The position numbers and the translations under genes are program-made. From positions 65,786,509-65,850,508 of the forward strand of contig JBCNJP010000006.1 of NCBI GenBank assembly GCA_039602395.1: 64,000 nt of DNA, given 5' to 3'. Within the stretch, counting starts at the first letter, position 1. Each line of letters opens with the position of its first letter. Below are positions 53,947 through 63,872 of the stretch, in pieces. This DNA is from Deinandra increscens subsp. villosa (taxonomy: Eukaryota > Streptophyta > Magnoliopsida > Asterales > Asteraceae). Under the pieces are notes generated by a model, which was not told where the DNA came from, did no database searches, and was given only the letters and a program-made list of their open reading frames with translations.

Positions 53947-54032
53947 TATTAGACAAAGTCTTAGTATTATTATAATTACTTTTGTATTCTAGAGGGGTGT
54001 AGTGTGTAACTATATTTCCTATTTATACTTGT
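53947..54032 (+). repeat. 3' LTR of the Copia element, partial
   Basis: The first 86 bp of the LTR follow a GCGGGGGGA polypurine tract. The last ~40 bp are lost in the N gap. Confidence 0.9.
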
Positions 54033-54532
54033 NNNNNNNNNNNNNNNNNNNNNNNNNNNNNNNNNNNNNNNNNNNNNNNNNNNNNNNNNNNNNNNNNNNN
54101 NNNNNNNNNNNNNNNNNNNNNNNNNNNNNNNNNNNNNNNNNNNNNNNNNNNNNNNNNNNNNNNNNNNNNNNNNNNNNNNNNNNNNNNNNNNNNNNNNNNN
54201 NNNNNNNNNNNNNNNNNNNNNNNNNNNNNNNNNNNNNNNNNNNNNNNNNNNNNNNNNNNNNNNNNNNNNNNNNNNNNNNNNNNNNNNNNNNNNNNNNNNN
54301 NNNNNNNNNNNNNNNNNNNNNNNNNNNNNNNNNNNNNNNNNNNNNNNNNNNNNNNNNNNNNNNNNNNNNNNNNNNNNNNNNNNNNNNNNNNNNNNNNNNN
54401 NNNNNNNNNNNNNNNNNNNNNNNNNNNNNNNNNNNNNNNNNNNNNNNNNNNNNNNNNNNNNNNNNNNNNNNNNNNNNNNNNNNNNNNNNNNNNNNNNNNN
54501 NNNNNNNNNNNNNNNNNNNNNNNNNNNNNNNN
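54033..54532. other. Assembly gap, 500 N
   Basis: This second fixed 500 N gap ends contig 2 inside the Copia 3' LTR and joins it to contig 3. The SMC3 exon logic predicts that the true neighbour of this contig end is position 19538 read in reverse complement. Confidence 0.99.
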
Positions 54533-54885
54533 AATAATAGAGAGAAAAGGAAGGCATTTTAGAGAGGAGGGAGTGGTGAAGTTTTGAAGTAGATGAAGTT
54601 GGAGGAGAACCAATAGGAGTTTGTCATGCAGGAGAAAGAAAAAGAAAGGATTTTGAAGGATTTTGAAGGATTTTGGGAGGGAGTGGTGAGGTTTTTGAAG
54701 AATTCTAGGTGGGTTTATTTTAATGTTTTTATTTATTTGTTTTTGTATTTTATAGATTAAAAAACGTTAATTAATAAAAAAAATTACATTAATTAAAAAA
54801 AAACATTACATTAATAAAAAAACATTACACTAAATAAATAAATAAAAACATTACAATAATTAAAATAAAACATTACATTAATAAA
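54533..54885. other. PIF/Harbinger 3' flank with AT-rich short repeats
   Basis: GAAGGATTTT is repeated three times at 54647-54680. From 54765 to 54885 an ATTACATTAATTAAAA-type unit repeats several times. No gene is present. This probably belongs to the same element as the transposase that follows on the - strand. Confidence 0.5.
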
Positions 54886-56154
54886 CTACTCCTCAATTTC
54901 CGTCTGCGTTAAAACAACCTCGACGTTCTCCTCAATGTGCATCTTGATATCATGTCGAAGTTGGTAGTGTGTTTCCTGATCTCGTAACTCCACAAGGAAA
55001 TCCGGATCTATGTTCACATGAACGGGAGGGTCTCTGATCCAAACCGGTGATATTGCATTTCCTTCATCCTTTAAAATCATGTTGTGTAAAATAATTGCCG
55101 CATATATGATTCTTCCACATTTCTCTCGTGTCATTGCTCGGGCACCCCGTGCGAGTATGTGAAACTTACCTTTCAAGGTACCGAAAAAACGTTCAACGTC
55201 CTGCCTTGCCGCCTTTTGAAGTTTGTTGAATCTTTTGTCGATTAGATCAACCGGATGATTATATGCCTTCACAAAAGTGGACCAAGTTGGGTATATACCG
55301 TCGGCAAGGTAGTACCCCCTCTTGTACTGGTGACCGTTAACAACAAATGGACACCTTGGTGCTAACCCGTGCATCTCATTTTGAAACACCGGAGATTGGT
55401 TCAAAACATTAATATCATTGTTTGAACCTGCAACACCAAAGAACGCGTGCCAACACCAACGATCCTGTGATGCTATGGCCTCAAGCATGATGGTTGGGTA
55501 CTTGTGGTCACCCCGATGATATTGCCCCCGAAGGTTTCTTGGGCAATTTCTCCAGTCCTAATGCGTACAGTCAATACTGCCTAACATACGGGGCAAACCA
55601 TGGTATGATCCATGTGCCTGATATAATAGTGCAATATCATGGCTTGTGGGTGCACGCAAAAACTCATTACCATATAACGCAATAACAGATGTAACAAAAT
55701 GATCAAGTGTTTCACGTGAGGTTTTCGCGGACATAGCTAAGTATTCATCGTATTCATCAGGAACGTTACCTGATGCTAGTTGACGAATGACAGATGTGCA
55801 TTTGTGTATAGCGGTGAAGCTGTCCCTTCCCCGGGCGTCTATCCCCTCTTGGAAGTAACTGTTATGTGCTTGGACATCGTCAATTATCTTCAAAAATAAA
55901 CGCTTGGACATCCGAAACCGATCCTTAAACACCGTTTCGTTGTAGATCGGCTCCTCATCGAAGTAGTGTCTCATAAGTCGGTCTCTAGCTTCCATACGTT
56001 GTCGGTAAACGTATTGTCTTTGTTGTGGTTGAGTAACTAGTTGCTCATGAGCCGCTACAACTAGTTCCAGAAATTGCGTATCTTCCTCGTCGGAGTCGGT
56101 CGATGAATCGGAACTTGAAGGAGGAATAGGTATGTTGAATGGAAACCGATCCAT
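54886..56154 (-). pseudogene. PIF/Harbinger transposase (DDE nuclease) with one nonsense codon
   Basis: A single - strand frame of 423 codons runs from the ATG at 56154 to the stop at 54886, broken by one TAG (55560-55558). The N-terminal part (MDRFPFNIPIPPSS..., FRMSKRLFLKIIDDV, DSFTAIHKCTSVIRQLASG) and C-terminal part (AIASQDRWCWHAFFGVAGSNNDINVLNQSP, DGIYPTWSTFVK, DVERFFGTLKGKF) match the plant ALP1/harbinger-type nuclease. The first acidic residue is in GSIDCTH, the second in the NND block, and the Glu in VERFFG. The stop falls in the position where relatives have Trp (DCxHWxW), a one-base TGG to TAG change. The Myb-like partner protein of PIF elements is not in the window. Terminal inverted repeats were not identified. 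Confidence 0.9.
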
Positions 56155-56446
56155 TTTGAAAGAAAGTTGAATTGGAGTTAGAATGAAGAGAAGTTGTAGG
56201 AGTATTTTGAAATGGGGGTGGAAGGGGGTATATATATTGTTTAAAAATAAATTTTTTTTTTAAGGGAAATAGCCGTTCAACGGCTAGAAGTGGCCCCACA
56301 ATCACTTTACTTCTTCCGGCGAAAACTAGTTTCAAAATCAAGTTTCTGGCGGCGCCGCATGCCTGGCGGCGGTGTTCGTCGACGACGCCGCCGGCGCCAG
56401 CGGCAAAATGATCCCCACTCCCTCCTGCCTTAGTCACCGAACCGGC
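56155..56446 (-). other. Upstream region of the PIF/Harbinger transposase
   Basis: It contains a TATATATA box-like run at 56230, a T-rich run, and the perfect palindrome AGCCGTTCAACGGCT (about 56271-56285), then a CGGCGGCGCC-rich block. A related stretch occurs at 60-225. The 130-codon ORF over it has no domain. Confidence 0.45.
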
Positions 56447-57197
56447 GAACCCTATGAAATTTAGTTACCAAATCTCAAAAAAAATTAATTCATAATTTTA
56501 AAAATATGATTAAATGTTCTAACACTAATGAACCCAATAATATTAATAACTAAAACCCAATTACTCTTATCTAATTATTATAAGGTAGTTAATAATAAAA
56601 TATCTAAAACTAAATTCTAATTGTAAATAAAATGTTTAAAAGAAATTTAAGTCCAAAAAATATGGAATGACAGTAGGTCACAACGATTATCGAGCGACCC
56701 TCCTCCCTCCCAAATTCCTAGTTATGCTACCAGATTTAGGCATTTAGCGAGCGAAGATCAGGCGAATAACGAGTGACCCGCCAAAATCGTTTTGAAGAGT
56801 AGAAAACCGATTTTGAAGATTGGCGACCTTTCGAGTTTCGTCCTTTCACCTTTCTGTTATGCTTTCAGGTTCTGGCGACCGACGACTTTGACTTGTCTCT
56901 GCGACTTTGGTTAGTCATCGTATTTCTTTATGATTGTCTTGAATCTTTGATTTGATAAGAACTTGGATTATTGTGATAACATATTAAGTGAGAACTTGAA
57001 TGTGAATGGCTATACATTAGATTTTTGTGTATATATTTCATATCTGACAACTCATCGTTGTAATTTTGATTTGAACTTGAAGTCTTGAGAGATGTTTTTT
57101 TACAATGAAGTATGTGAAGTTTGATTTACGTAACCGAATTGGAGATTAAAATTTGAGTGATAGTTGCATAAGTTATATTGAGAAAACAATTACTTAG
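56447..57197 (+). repeat. Dispersed repeat, copy of 20039-20820 in opposite orientation
   Basis: It runs from AACCCTATGAAATTTAG to GAGAAAACAATTACTTAG, nearly identical along its length to the reverse complement of 20039-20820. Here the sequence continues past the point where contig 2 is cut (AAAAATGCAAAAAGATAA). The element class is unknown and it is non-coding. Confidence 0.75.
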
Positions 57198-57429
57198 AAA
57201 AATGCAAAAAGATAATATGATTGATAGATTTTAAAAAATAAAAACCCATAGAGAGTAACTTTAATGTTTTGTAATTTTGTTCTCCATGGGGAATGGCGTA
57301 CGATATCACTTTTGTTATGCATTTTTATATTTTAAGTTGGTTTTTTATCATGTAACATAACCCGACCTGACCCGGGTCTGACCGGTCTAAAAAAATTGTA
57401 TATAGGGTCATATATATATAATTTTTTTG

Positions 57430-57438
<9 letters not shown>

Positions 57439-57482
<44 letters not shown>

Positions 57483-57659
57483 TAGGTTCAAATGAGAACT
57501 TTTTCTTTTGAGAACTTTTGAGAACCAATTTGGGCCACTAATTTTCAAGGGGGAGCATTCAAATTCATGGGGGGGGGGGGGTTTTCCATATATATAAACT
57601 AGTAGCTAAGATTAGTTCTTTTTAGTTCTCAAACCCAATTAGTTCTCAAATGATCTTCT

Positions 57660-57692
<33 letters not shown>
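57439..57692. mobile_element. MITE A between TA microsatellites
   Basis: A (TA)n run (57439-57478) is followed by GGGTTAGGTTCAAATGAGAAC; the right end, before the next (TA)n run (57663-57692), reads GGGAGAAGATCATTTGAGAAC in reverse complement. These are inverted ends with repeated GAGAACTTTT words. A 13 G run lies inside (57569-57581). It is about 185 bp and non-coding. Confidence 0.7.
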
Positions 57693-57694
<2 letters not shown>

Positions 57695-58380
57695 ATTAGG
57701 ATCGTGTGAAAACCCATTTATTTCGTGAAAACGTGAAAACCACTTTAAAACCTTTATAACTTTTTCATACGTTAATGTTTTTTCATGAAATTTGCGCCAA
57801 AAGTCTTAGAATTACGTTATCTTTAATTCTATAAAAACCAAAAACAAAAAAAAAAACGTTTTTTTATTTTTTTTATTTTTTTTTCCGTTTTTGGTACACA
57901 TGTGTACCACAATAAAAGAACTCAAAATTTAATATGAGTTACTAATAGTTTTAAAAGGAAATTGCACCCTAATTATTATAGTTTTATTATCTTTATATCT
58001 AAAGAAAAAAATAACATTTTATGATTTTTTAAGTATTGCTACACATGTGTACTATGTTTAATTATCATTCGTAACATAAATGTTTTATTGTTTTTAGTAT
58101 GTTTTTAATATATTTTTAACATAAGGAGTGTTTTTATACTTTATAATTCGTTTTTGTGTAGTAGTAGTGATGATGGTACACATGTGTACCAAAAACGAAA
58201 AAAAAAAACGTTTTTTTTTACGTTTTTTTTTTAAATATTGTTTTCCAGAGTTATAGATAACGTAATTCTAAGACATTTGGCGCAAATTTCATGAATAAAC
58301 ATTAACGTATAAAGAAGTTATGTAGGCTTTAAAGTGGTTTTCACGTTTTCACAAAATAAAGGGTTTTCATAGGATCCTTC

Positions 58381-58383
<3 letters not shown>
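57693..58383. mobile_element. MITE B with long inverted repeats, flanked by (TA)n
   Basis: It starts GGATTAGGATCGTGTGAAAAC and its right end in reverse complement starts GGGGAAGGATCCTATGAAAAC. The inverted similarity continues inward for well over 100 bp (CGTGAAAACCACTTTAAA, ACGTTAATGTTT, CATGAAATTTGCGCC). (TA)n runs lie at both borders (57663-57692 and 58384-58426), so the insertion target was TA-repeat DNA. Duplicated CACATGTGTACC words lie inside. It is non-coding. Confidence 0.8.
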
Positions 58384-58426
<43 letters not shown>

Positions 58427-58428
<2 letters not shown>

Positions 58429-58897
58429 AACGGCAATTTATTATCATTGTTAAGTGCAAATTTGAATTTGGGGTGCAGAGTGGCGGCGGGGGTGTGGAGT
58501 TTGGTGTCGAATTGGTGCAAGGTTCCCCTTATTTATGCTTTTGACATCGACGATCTCCTAAACCTTATCGAGGTTTCCCACTTCGATCGGAAAGCCAAGA
58601 TGATCTTCTATGCCATCATCCTTACGACGTGCCGGATGCTTTGGAAGACTAGGAATGAGGCGACTTTCGAGGGCAAGAAACCGCTCATATCCTTTATTTT
58701 CAAAGAGGTGAAGTGTCTTAGTTTTTTATGGGTCAAACATAGAGGTAAATGGTCGAATCTTTGTTAGGACGTTTGGGACAAGTTTGATATGTAAGTCCCC
58801 TCCCTTTATTTTTGTCAGTTTGTTTGCCCTCTCCTGACAGCTTGCTAGATAAGGGCGTATTACCATTGTGCTAATGAAATCGCTGTTAAAAAAAAAT
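58427..58897 (+). pseudogene. L1-type LINE 3' end (zinc-binding RVT tail), 5'-truncated
   Basis: The frame from 58426 reads VWSLVSNWCKVP, DRKAKMIFYAIILTTCRMLWKTRNEATFEG and FLWVKHRGKWSNLC, the C-terminal region after the reverse transcriptase in plant L1 LINEs. It ends at TAG 58765-58767, followed by a ~100 bp 3' UTR and a short A run near 58888. The 5' part is lost and replaced by the (TA)n border of MITE B, so the apparent start codon is accidental. Confidence 0.75.
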
Positions 58898-59071
58898 TGT
58901 AATTTTGAAAATAGTAAAGTGCAAATTTCAAGATGTATGACTTTTTTAACACTCTAGATTTAAAGTTAATCTTCCTTTTTATCGGTAACACAAAAGCGGA
59001 TTGATTGGTTGAATATGGAGTGGCTATACATACATTTTTAAACCTAAAGTTTCGGATTTTGATTTCCAAAA

Positions 59072-60325
59072 ATGTCCTCATCGGACAATTGCAATTCTCG
59101 CCACTTCTCACGCCTAATGAAATCATGTTTCCCTGAAACACGCCCAAATCCCTCCCTCCATTACTCTCCGCCTCCGGCCACCGCCTTCCTCCACCGTCCG
59201 ACCACCATATCTTCTCTCCCGGACGACATCATCCTCGAGATTCTCTCCTGCGTCTCCCACTCCTCCCTGCGTTCAATTTCACTCGTCTGCCGCCGGTGGT
59301 CGCAGTTAACCGATTCGGAAGAGTTCTACGACCTCCGCCGCCGCCGCTGCCTTCTCGATTTCGCTGTATTCGTCGTCTCGTTTTCCGAATCCGGATTTTT
59401 CGCTGCGAGTTATAAATTAGGTCATGACAGTCAGTGGAAGGCGACTCCGTTACTGTTTAACAACTACGACGACGCCGTTTCACCGGTGAGTTACAGTGCT
59501 TTGTCGTCACACGCTCGCCTGGCAGCGATTGGGCGCTGGATCTACATTATCGGCAAAACGACGGTGCTCCGGTGTGACGCGTGGACCGGTACGGTGATAT
59601 CCAGATCGAAAATGTCCGTGTTGAGGAAGAAATTCGCGGTCGCTGTTGTCGCCGGAAAAGTGTACGTCGCCGGTGGATCTACTCGCTCGGCGGCAGTTGA
59701 GGAGTACGATCCGAACCGGAACGCATGGAGAGTGGTATGTCACGCGCCGAGGATGCGCTACGGCTGCATCGGTGCTTCCGTGGACGGCATTCTGTACGTG
59801 ATTGGTGGATTAAAGGTAGGCGGCGCGTGTAACGACGGAACACGCGTGTCCGCCGGCGGTGCACACGTATACGCGAGCTCGATGGATTTGTACGACGTGG
59901 AGGCGCGTAGGTGGTTGAGAAGCCGTTCCGTTCCCGGAGGCGGATGTATGGTGGCTGCTTGCTCTGCTGGAGATCACATTTACATTCTGGCTAGCCACGC
60001 TGTTGAGCTTTCGTTCTGGAGGTTCAACGGAAGCAGGCGCGTGGGGTTCGGAGAGTGGTGCCGGTTGAAGAGTCCGCCGTTGCCGACGCAAATCCGGCTC
60101 GACGGAACGGTGAGATTTGGGTGTGTAGGGGTGGGGGATAATAAGGTGGTTTTGATACAAATATTGGGGTGCATTGATGATCTGTTGAGGAGGAGTGGAC
60201 GGAGTACTAGAGGTGTGAAGGAAGCGTTGGTGTTGGTTTATGATTCCGGCGTGGAAGAATGGAGTCGAGGGGCGGATTTGCCGGACGTGGTTAGACGCGC
60301 CGCCTGCGTTTGCGTGGAGTGGTAA
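59072..60325 (+). CDS. F-box/kelch-repeat protein, single exon, 417 residues
   Basis: This is an intact intronless gene. The start is set by the conserved N-terminus CNSRHFSRLMKSCFP, which I recall from the Arabidopsis F-box/kelch protein At5g26960. The F-box is at residues ~46-90 (SSLPDDIILEILS...LVCRRWSQL), the part that binds SKP1/ASK in an SCF ubiquitin ligase. Kelch-type repeats follow, clearest at ~185-260 (FAVAVVAGKVYVAGGST, EEYDPNRNAWR, GASVDGILYVIGG) and again near 290-310. The substrate is unknown. Codon use is GC-rich (Arg, Ala, Val ending in G/C) against the AT-rich surroundings, normal for such intronless plant genes. The protein ends RRAACVCVEW. Antisense ORFs over it are shadows. 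Confidence 0.92.
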   Translation: MSSSDNCNSRHFSRLMKSCFPETRPNPSLHYSPPPATAFLHRPTTISSLPDDIILEILSCVSHSSLRSISLVCRRWSQLTDSEEFYDLRRRRCLLDFAVFVVSFSESGFFAASYKLGHDSQWKATPLLFNNYDDAVSPVSYSALSSHARLAAIGRWIYIIGKTTVLRCDAWTGTVISRSKMSVLRKKFAVAVVAGKVYVAGGSTRSAAVEEYDPNRNAWRVVCHAPRMRYGCIGASVDGILYVIGGLKVGGACNDGTRVSAGGAHVYASSMDLYDVEARRWLRSRSVPGGGCMVAACSAGDHIYILASHAVELSFWRFNGSRRVGFGEWCRLKSPPLPTQIRLDGTVRFGCVGVGDNKVVLIQILGCIDDLLRRSGRSTRGVKEALVLVYDSGVEEWSRGADLPDVVRRAACVCVEW

Positions 60326-61703
60326 GTTCCGTAGTCTTGAAGCGTGTAAAAGAATCTTTGAAATTTATAAACGAAATTTATTCTTATAGCTGTAGAACAT
60401 TAGAGGAAAGGGGGAGTGAAACGGTTATTCGTGTCATATAAACATGATTGCTTCTTTTTAACTATAGAGGCCTATTATATAAAACTTTAGAATTCTAGTT
60501 TGACATTAGGGGAAAGGGGGAGTGAAACGGTTATTCGTGTGATGATTTGTTAGGGTGGGCGGTGTGCTCGTTTTTGGCAGTCGGCATGGGGCGGCATACA
60601 TGATGTCGAGCTCGGCATGTATACCGAGCAACAAATCATCCGCGGCATCTCATATCTATTCCCCTCCAACGGCATTGTGTCGCCGAGAGATGCCGAGAGA
60701 GATGTTGGAGATTTGACCTTTTTTTGGACCGTTACATGCCGAGAGAGACTATATCATGTCTAGGCAAGTATACCCTCATTTTAATCATCAAATCTACATC
60801 AATTTTCTCTCTCATGTGGCAGCATGTGATTGGTCAAGATTTGATGCCTAAAGTATGCCTTAAATGAGCATACCTCCCACCCTTAGAAAATCCGTAGCCA
60901 TGGTGTGGTCCTTTCCATGAATATCACGTCTATCTTGTTTAAAACACAAACAAAAACAAGGTTTTAGGTGTGGTTGTGTAGAGTTAAGTTCAATTGTTAG
61001 TTTAGTCCAAACTCCAAAGTTCAGTCACTATTGTTTATATCATGATTATTGTAAATCGAACACTATCAAAGTGTTTATAGGTAAGTATCAACCTATTTAA
61101 GTTAGTATATATCTAATGTTTATATTTAGGGTTTGACGTCTTTGTTTTTATGCTATATTTGAAAACATCAAATGTATAAAATCTTGTAGCCATGTTCTAG
61201 CCCTTTTGTCTTCTATCTTCTAAAAAAAAAATATTAAGATAACACCCTAAAAACCCAAAGAGTTTGAGCCATGGTTTACATGATATTGATCAAGCCATGA
61301 TATGAAAATATCTCCAAGTCACAAGTCATGGTCCGCTCAAGCTTCAAGTCAAGGCACGTCAAGGCTCGAGTCACGACTTAGGTGTCAAAACTTTAGTCAC
61401 GCAGTAGGTGTTAAAGCTTGAATCAAGCTTAAAATGTTAAAGCTCAAGTCATGGTTTAGACATTGACGGGTAACACTCCGAAACTCGTGTTACAATAACC
61501 TAGGGGAGCCAAGCTAAAAAGGCTAGGCTCCATTTAGATGAAGGGATCATCAACATAAGTGGTGGCAACCACCCTGTAGTCCTATTCCCAACTGTGGCTC
61601 AAAAAGGTCGACCAAAACACATACAACAGTTTAAATTGGGCAACCAACCCACATGAATTCCATTTGTTGCAACACTATATTTCATTTCCTTTATAACCAC
61701 ACA
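60326..61703. other. Gene-free spacer downstream of the F-box gene
   Basis: GGAAAGGGGGAGTGAAACGG is present twice (about 60403 and 60508), a local duplication near the F-box 3' end. From 60540 to 60780 there are GCCGAGAGAGA and CGGCAT words of unknown origin. From 61300 to 61460 CAAGTCACG/AAGTCATGG words repeat irregularly. No gene is present. Confidence 0.4.
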
Positions 61704-63066
61704 AGTGCGGACCCAGAAATAAAGTTGAGGGGTAGTGTTCAATTTTTTTTTTTTACCATAACTCATAACGTTTAATTTTTTTAACCATAATTCATATAAT
61801 ATAAAATTAAACACATACCTAATAGATGTTTCCTCTGTGGTTTTTGAAAGCTTGAAATCGAGTCATTACATCCTCTTCTCTTTTATTTAAGAAAAGTTAA
61901 TTTTTCGACCGCACAAGTGAGAGCGTTGTTCAAATACTCCTTACCCATTCGATTGCGTAAATCCGTCTTCATAAGCTTTATTTTTTAGAAGCATCTTTCA
62001 ACTGTTGTCGTTGCAGCCGGTAAAACCAATGCTAGCTTTAATACTCGATAAACCGAAGAAAATGTATTATATTTTTCGGTTTCCACCATTCATGAGCTCG
62101 TAGTTGATAAGTTTTTTTTTTTTTTAACAAGGTATGCTCTTCTTATGTCATCTAATTGGTTAGGGTGATAACTAACATTAGTTGCTCTATCGGAGGGATT
62201 CAGAGGAAGAGCATTCAAATCAATAATATTTCATGTTGAAGGAGTTGGACCGATATTATCATCTTCTTGCATACAATTAGTCTCAATATTTGGACTTGGG
62301 GTTGGACAAATTTCATCATTTTTCAAGGCTTTTTTTTAAACAAATTGCTAATAAGAGGTTGTTTATGCTTTGGTTCCATCTTCTTATATAAACCCTAAAA
62401 CAAGAAAACAATATGAAATTAAGATTTAGGAATCTAAAACAATTTCAAGTTTTCAACTTGTTACTAAGTTATTAACCCTATAATAATTTCACATAGTTCC
62501 TAAATGCTAATTCCTAACACAATTTAACATAAAATTTGATCCTAAATCCCAATAAACCCTAAGTGAGGAAAATATGAGAATAGGAGATGAATAGAATAGA
62601 TGATTACCCGGGGGGCGAAGACTGAACGGAGGCGGCAGCCAGAGTGCCAGATGTAGCTCCGGCGGCAGCGCTAGAACTTGGAAAGAGAACGGCGAGGAAG
62701 AGGTGAGATCGACGCTGGAAGGAGAACAGGGGTGGAGGAACGGCTGGACGAGAACAAGAGATCGATTTTTTTTATTTTTTTATTTTGTCAATTAACCAAT
62801 TTCATTTTCCACCCTTATTCTTTATTTTAAACCCCTAGACTTGCAAGTTCTATTTTAAATTGCATAAACTTATTAGTTCGCTTTTTGGTAATTAATGGCT
62901 TTTGATCATATTTTCATGCCGGGATTTAAATAAAAACTATAAAAAAAGTTAGAGGGGTAGCGGAAAATATTTTCATGGGTAGCAAAATACCAAAAACTTT
63001 AAAAAAAAATCCCACATCACGTAGGTAGCGGGCGCTACCCCTACCAACAGGGTAGGTCTGCCCCTG
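61704..63066 (-). mobile_element. hAT transposon, internally deleted, with 8 bp target duplication
   Basis: The 1363 bp element is flanked by ACCACACA on both sides (61696-61703 and 63067-63074). On the - strand it starts CAGGGGCAGACCTACCC and ends CTGGGTCCGCACT. It keeps two coding remnants on the - strand: a start MEPKHKQPLISNLFKK near 62378, followed after frame damage by DLNALPLNPSD near 62210, and a C-terminal dimerisation piece (RVLKLALVLPAATTTVERCF, stop, KIKLMKTDLRNRMGKEYLNNAL) at about 62055-61870. The middle, with the catalytic core, is missing. The remnants match the TTF/ZMYM-type plant hAT proteins. It is the parent-like relative of the 451 bp element at 31087. Confidence 0.85.
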
Positions 63067-63170
63067 ACCACACACATGTATGTATACATGTCTACATTAA
63101 TATTATTAGATTTATATCACGTAGTGATCCAACACATCATTTCATAATGCTTATATGCAGACTAAGTTAT

Positions 63171-63872
63171 AGGGGCGTCGTGATTACCGAACTCACCCGA
63201 CCTGAATTATTACAAACCCGAATCACCCGAACCCAATTTAGACTTAAACCCCAACTAGAAATTGTTAAATGGGGTCGGTAATAGGGAATTTCGGGTCAAC
63301 CCGAATAACCCGATTACCCTTATGTTATTTCAAATCATTAGTTGGATATTCAAATTTTCAAGTCCATACTTGATTATTCTATATCCATTCCATTTTTCTA
63401 TATTTTGTTTATAAATCATGCAATTTTCCTTCTTTAAACATGCATATATGTATCAAGGAATTGTACTTGTCATTAGTAGTACATTATTATAAAGAAAGAT
63501 TTATGTAACTAATGTAAAAAAAATATAACACACTATTATAAAGAAGATTTATGTAACTAATGTAAGAAATAATAAAGTGATGTAATCGATAAATTTTGTT
63601 ATGTTATATGAGTGACAAAAAGAATTAAAGTACATCCTAAAGCTTATATTTTTCACAATTCTTGAGCATTTCTTTAAAATTTTCAAATATGTTGATGTAA
63701 TTCTTATTTAACCCGAAACCCGAATAACCCAACCCGAACCAACTCGTTACCCGAAACCCGAACAACCGGGGGCCAATTAGGGTCGGGTTATGGGTTGGAT
63801 TCCATCTACGAAAACCCCAAAAACCCGACCCATGTAACACAAAGCCCAAAGAGAAAACCCGATCAACACCCC
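63171..63872. mobile_element. hAT-type MITE rich in ACCCGAA words, with 8 bp target duplication
   Basis: The 702 bp element starts AGGGGCGTCGTGAT and ends ATCAACACCCC (inverted ends with mismatches), flanked by TAAGTTAT on both sides (63163-63170 and 63873-63880). Both sub-terminal regions are packed with ACCCGAA/AACCCGA words and the centre is AT-rich. The 70-codon ORF at 63637-63849 is an artefact of these words. Sequence after 63880 shows no feature. Confidence 0.78.

Larger units (their letters stand above)
49404..54032 (+). mobile_element. Near-complete young Ty1/copia retrotransposon, 3' LTR cut by the gap
   Basis: Layout: 5' LTR 49404-49529 (126 bp), primer-binding site 49532-49544 (TGGTATCACAGCC, one mismatch from the initiator-Met tRNA form), single gag-pol ORF 49642-53934, polypurine tract ending GCGGGGGGA at 53946, and 3' LTR from 53947, of which 86 bp remain before the N gap. 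The visible LTR parts differ at one base in 86. Both LTRs begin TATTAGAC instead of TG. The 5 bp before the element are TTCTA; the 3' flank is in the gap. It lies in the SMC3 intron in the same direction as the 5' half. Short LTRs and RE1-like coding sequence suggest an Ale/Retrofit-type lineage, not certain. Confidence 0.93.

Noticed and set aside
58426..58767. A 113-codon gene starting at ATG 58426
   Set aside because: The ATG lies at the border of a (TA)n run; the product is the truncated C-terminal tail of an L1 LINE.
63637..63849. 70-codon Gly/Phe-rich ORF
   Set aside because: It is a by-product of the ACCCGAA word array in the MITE at 63171-63872.
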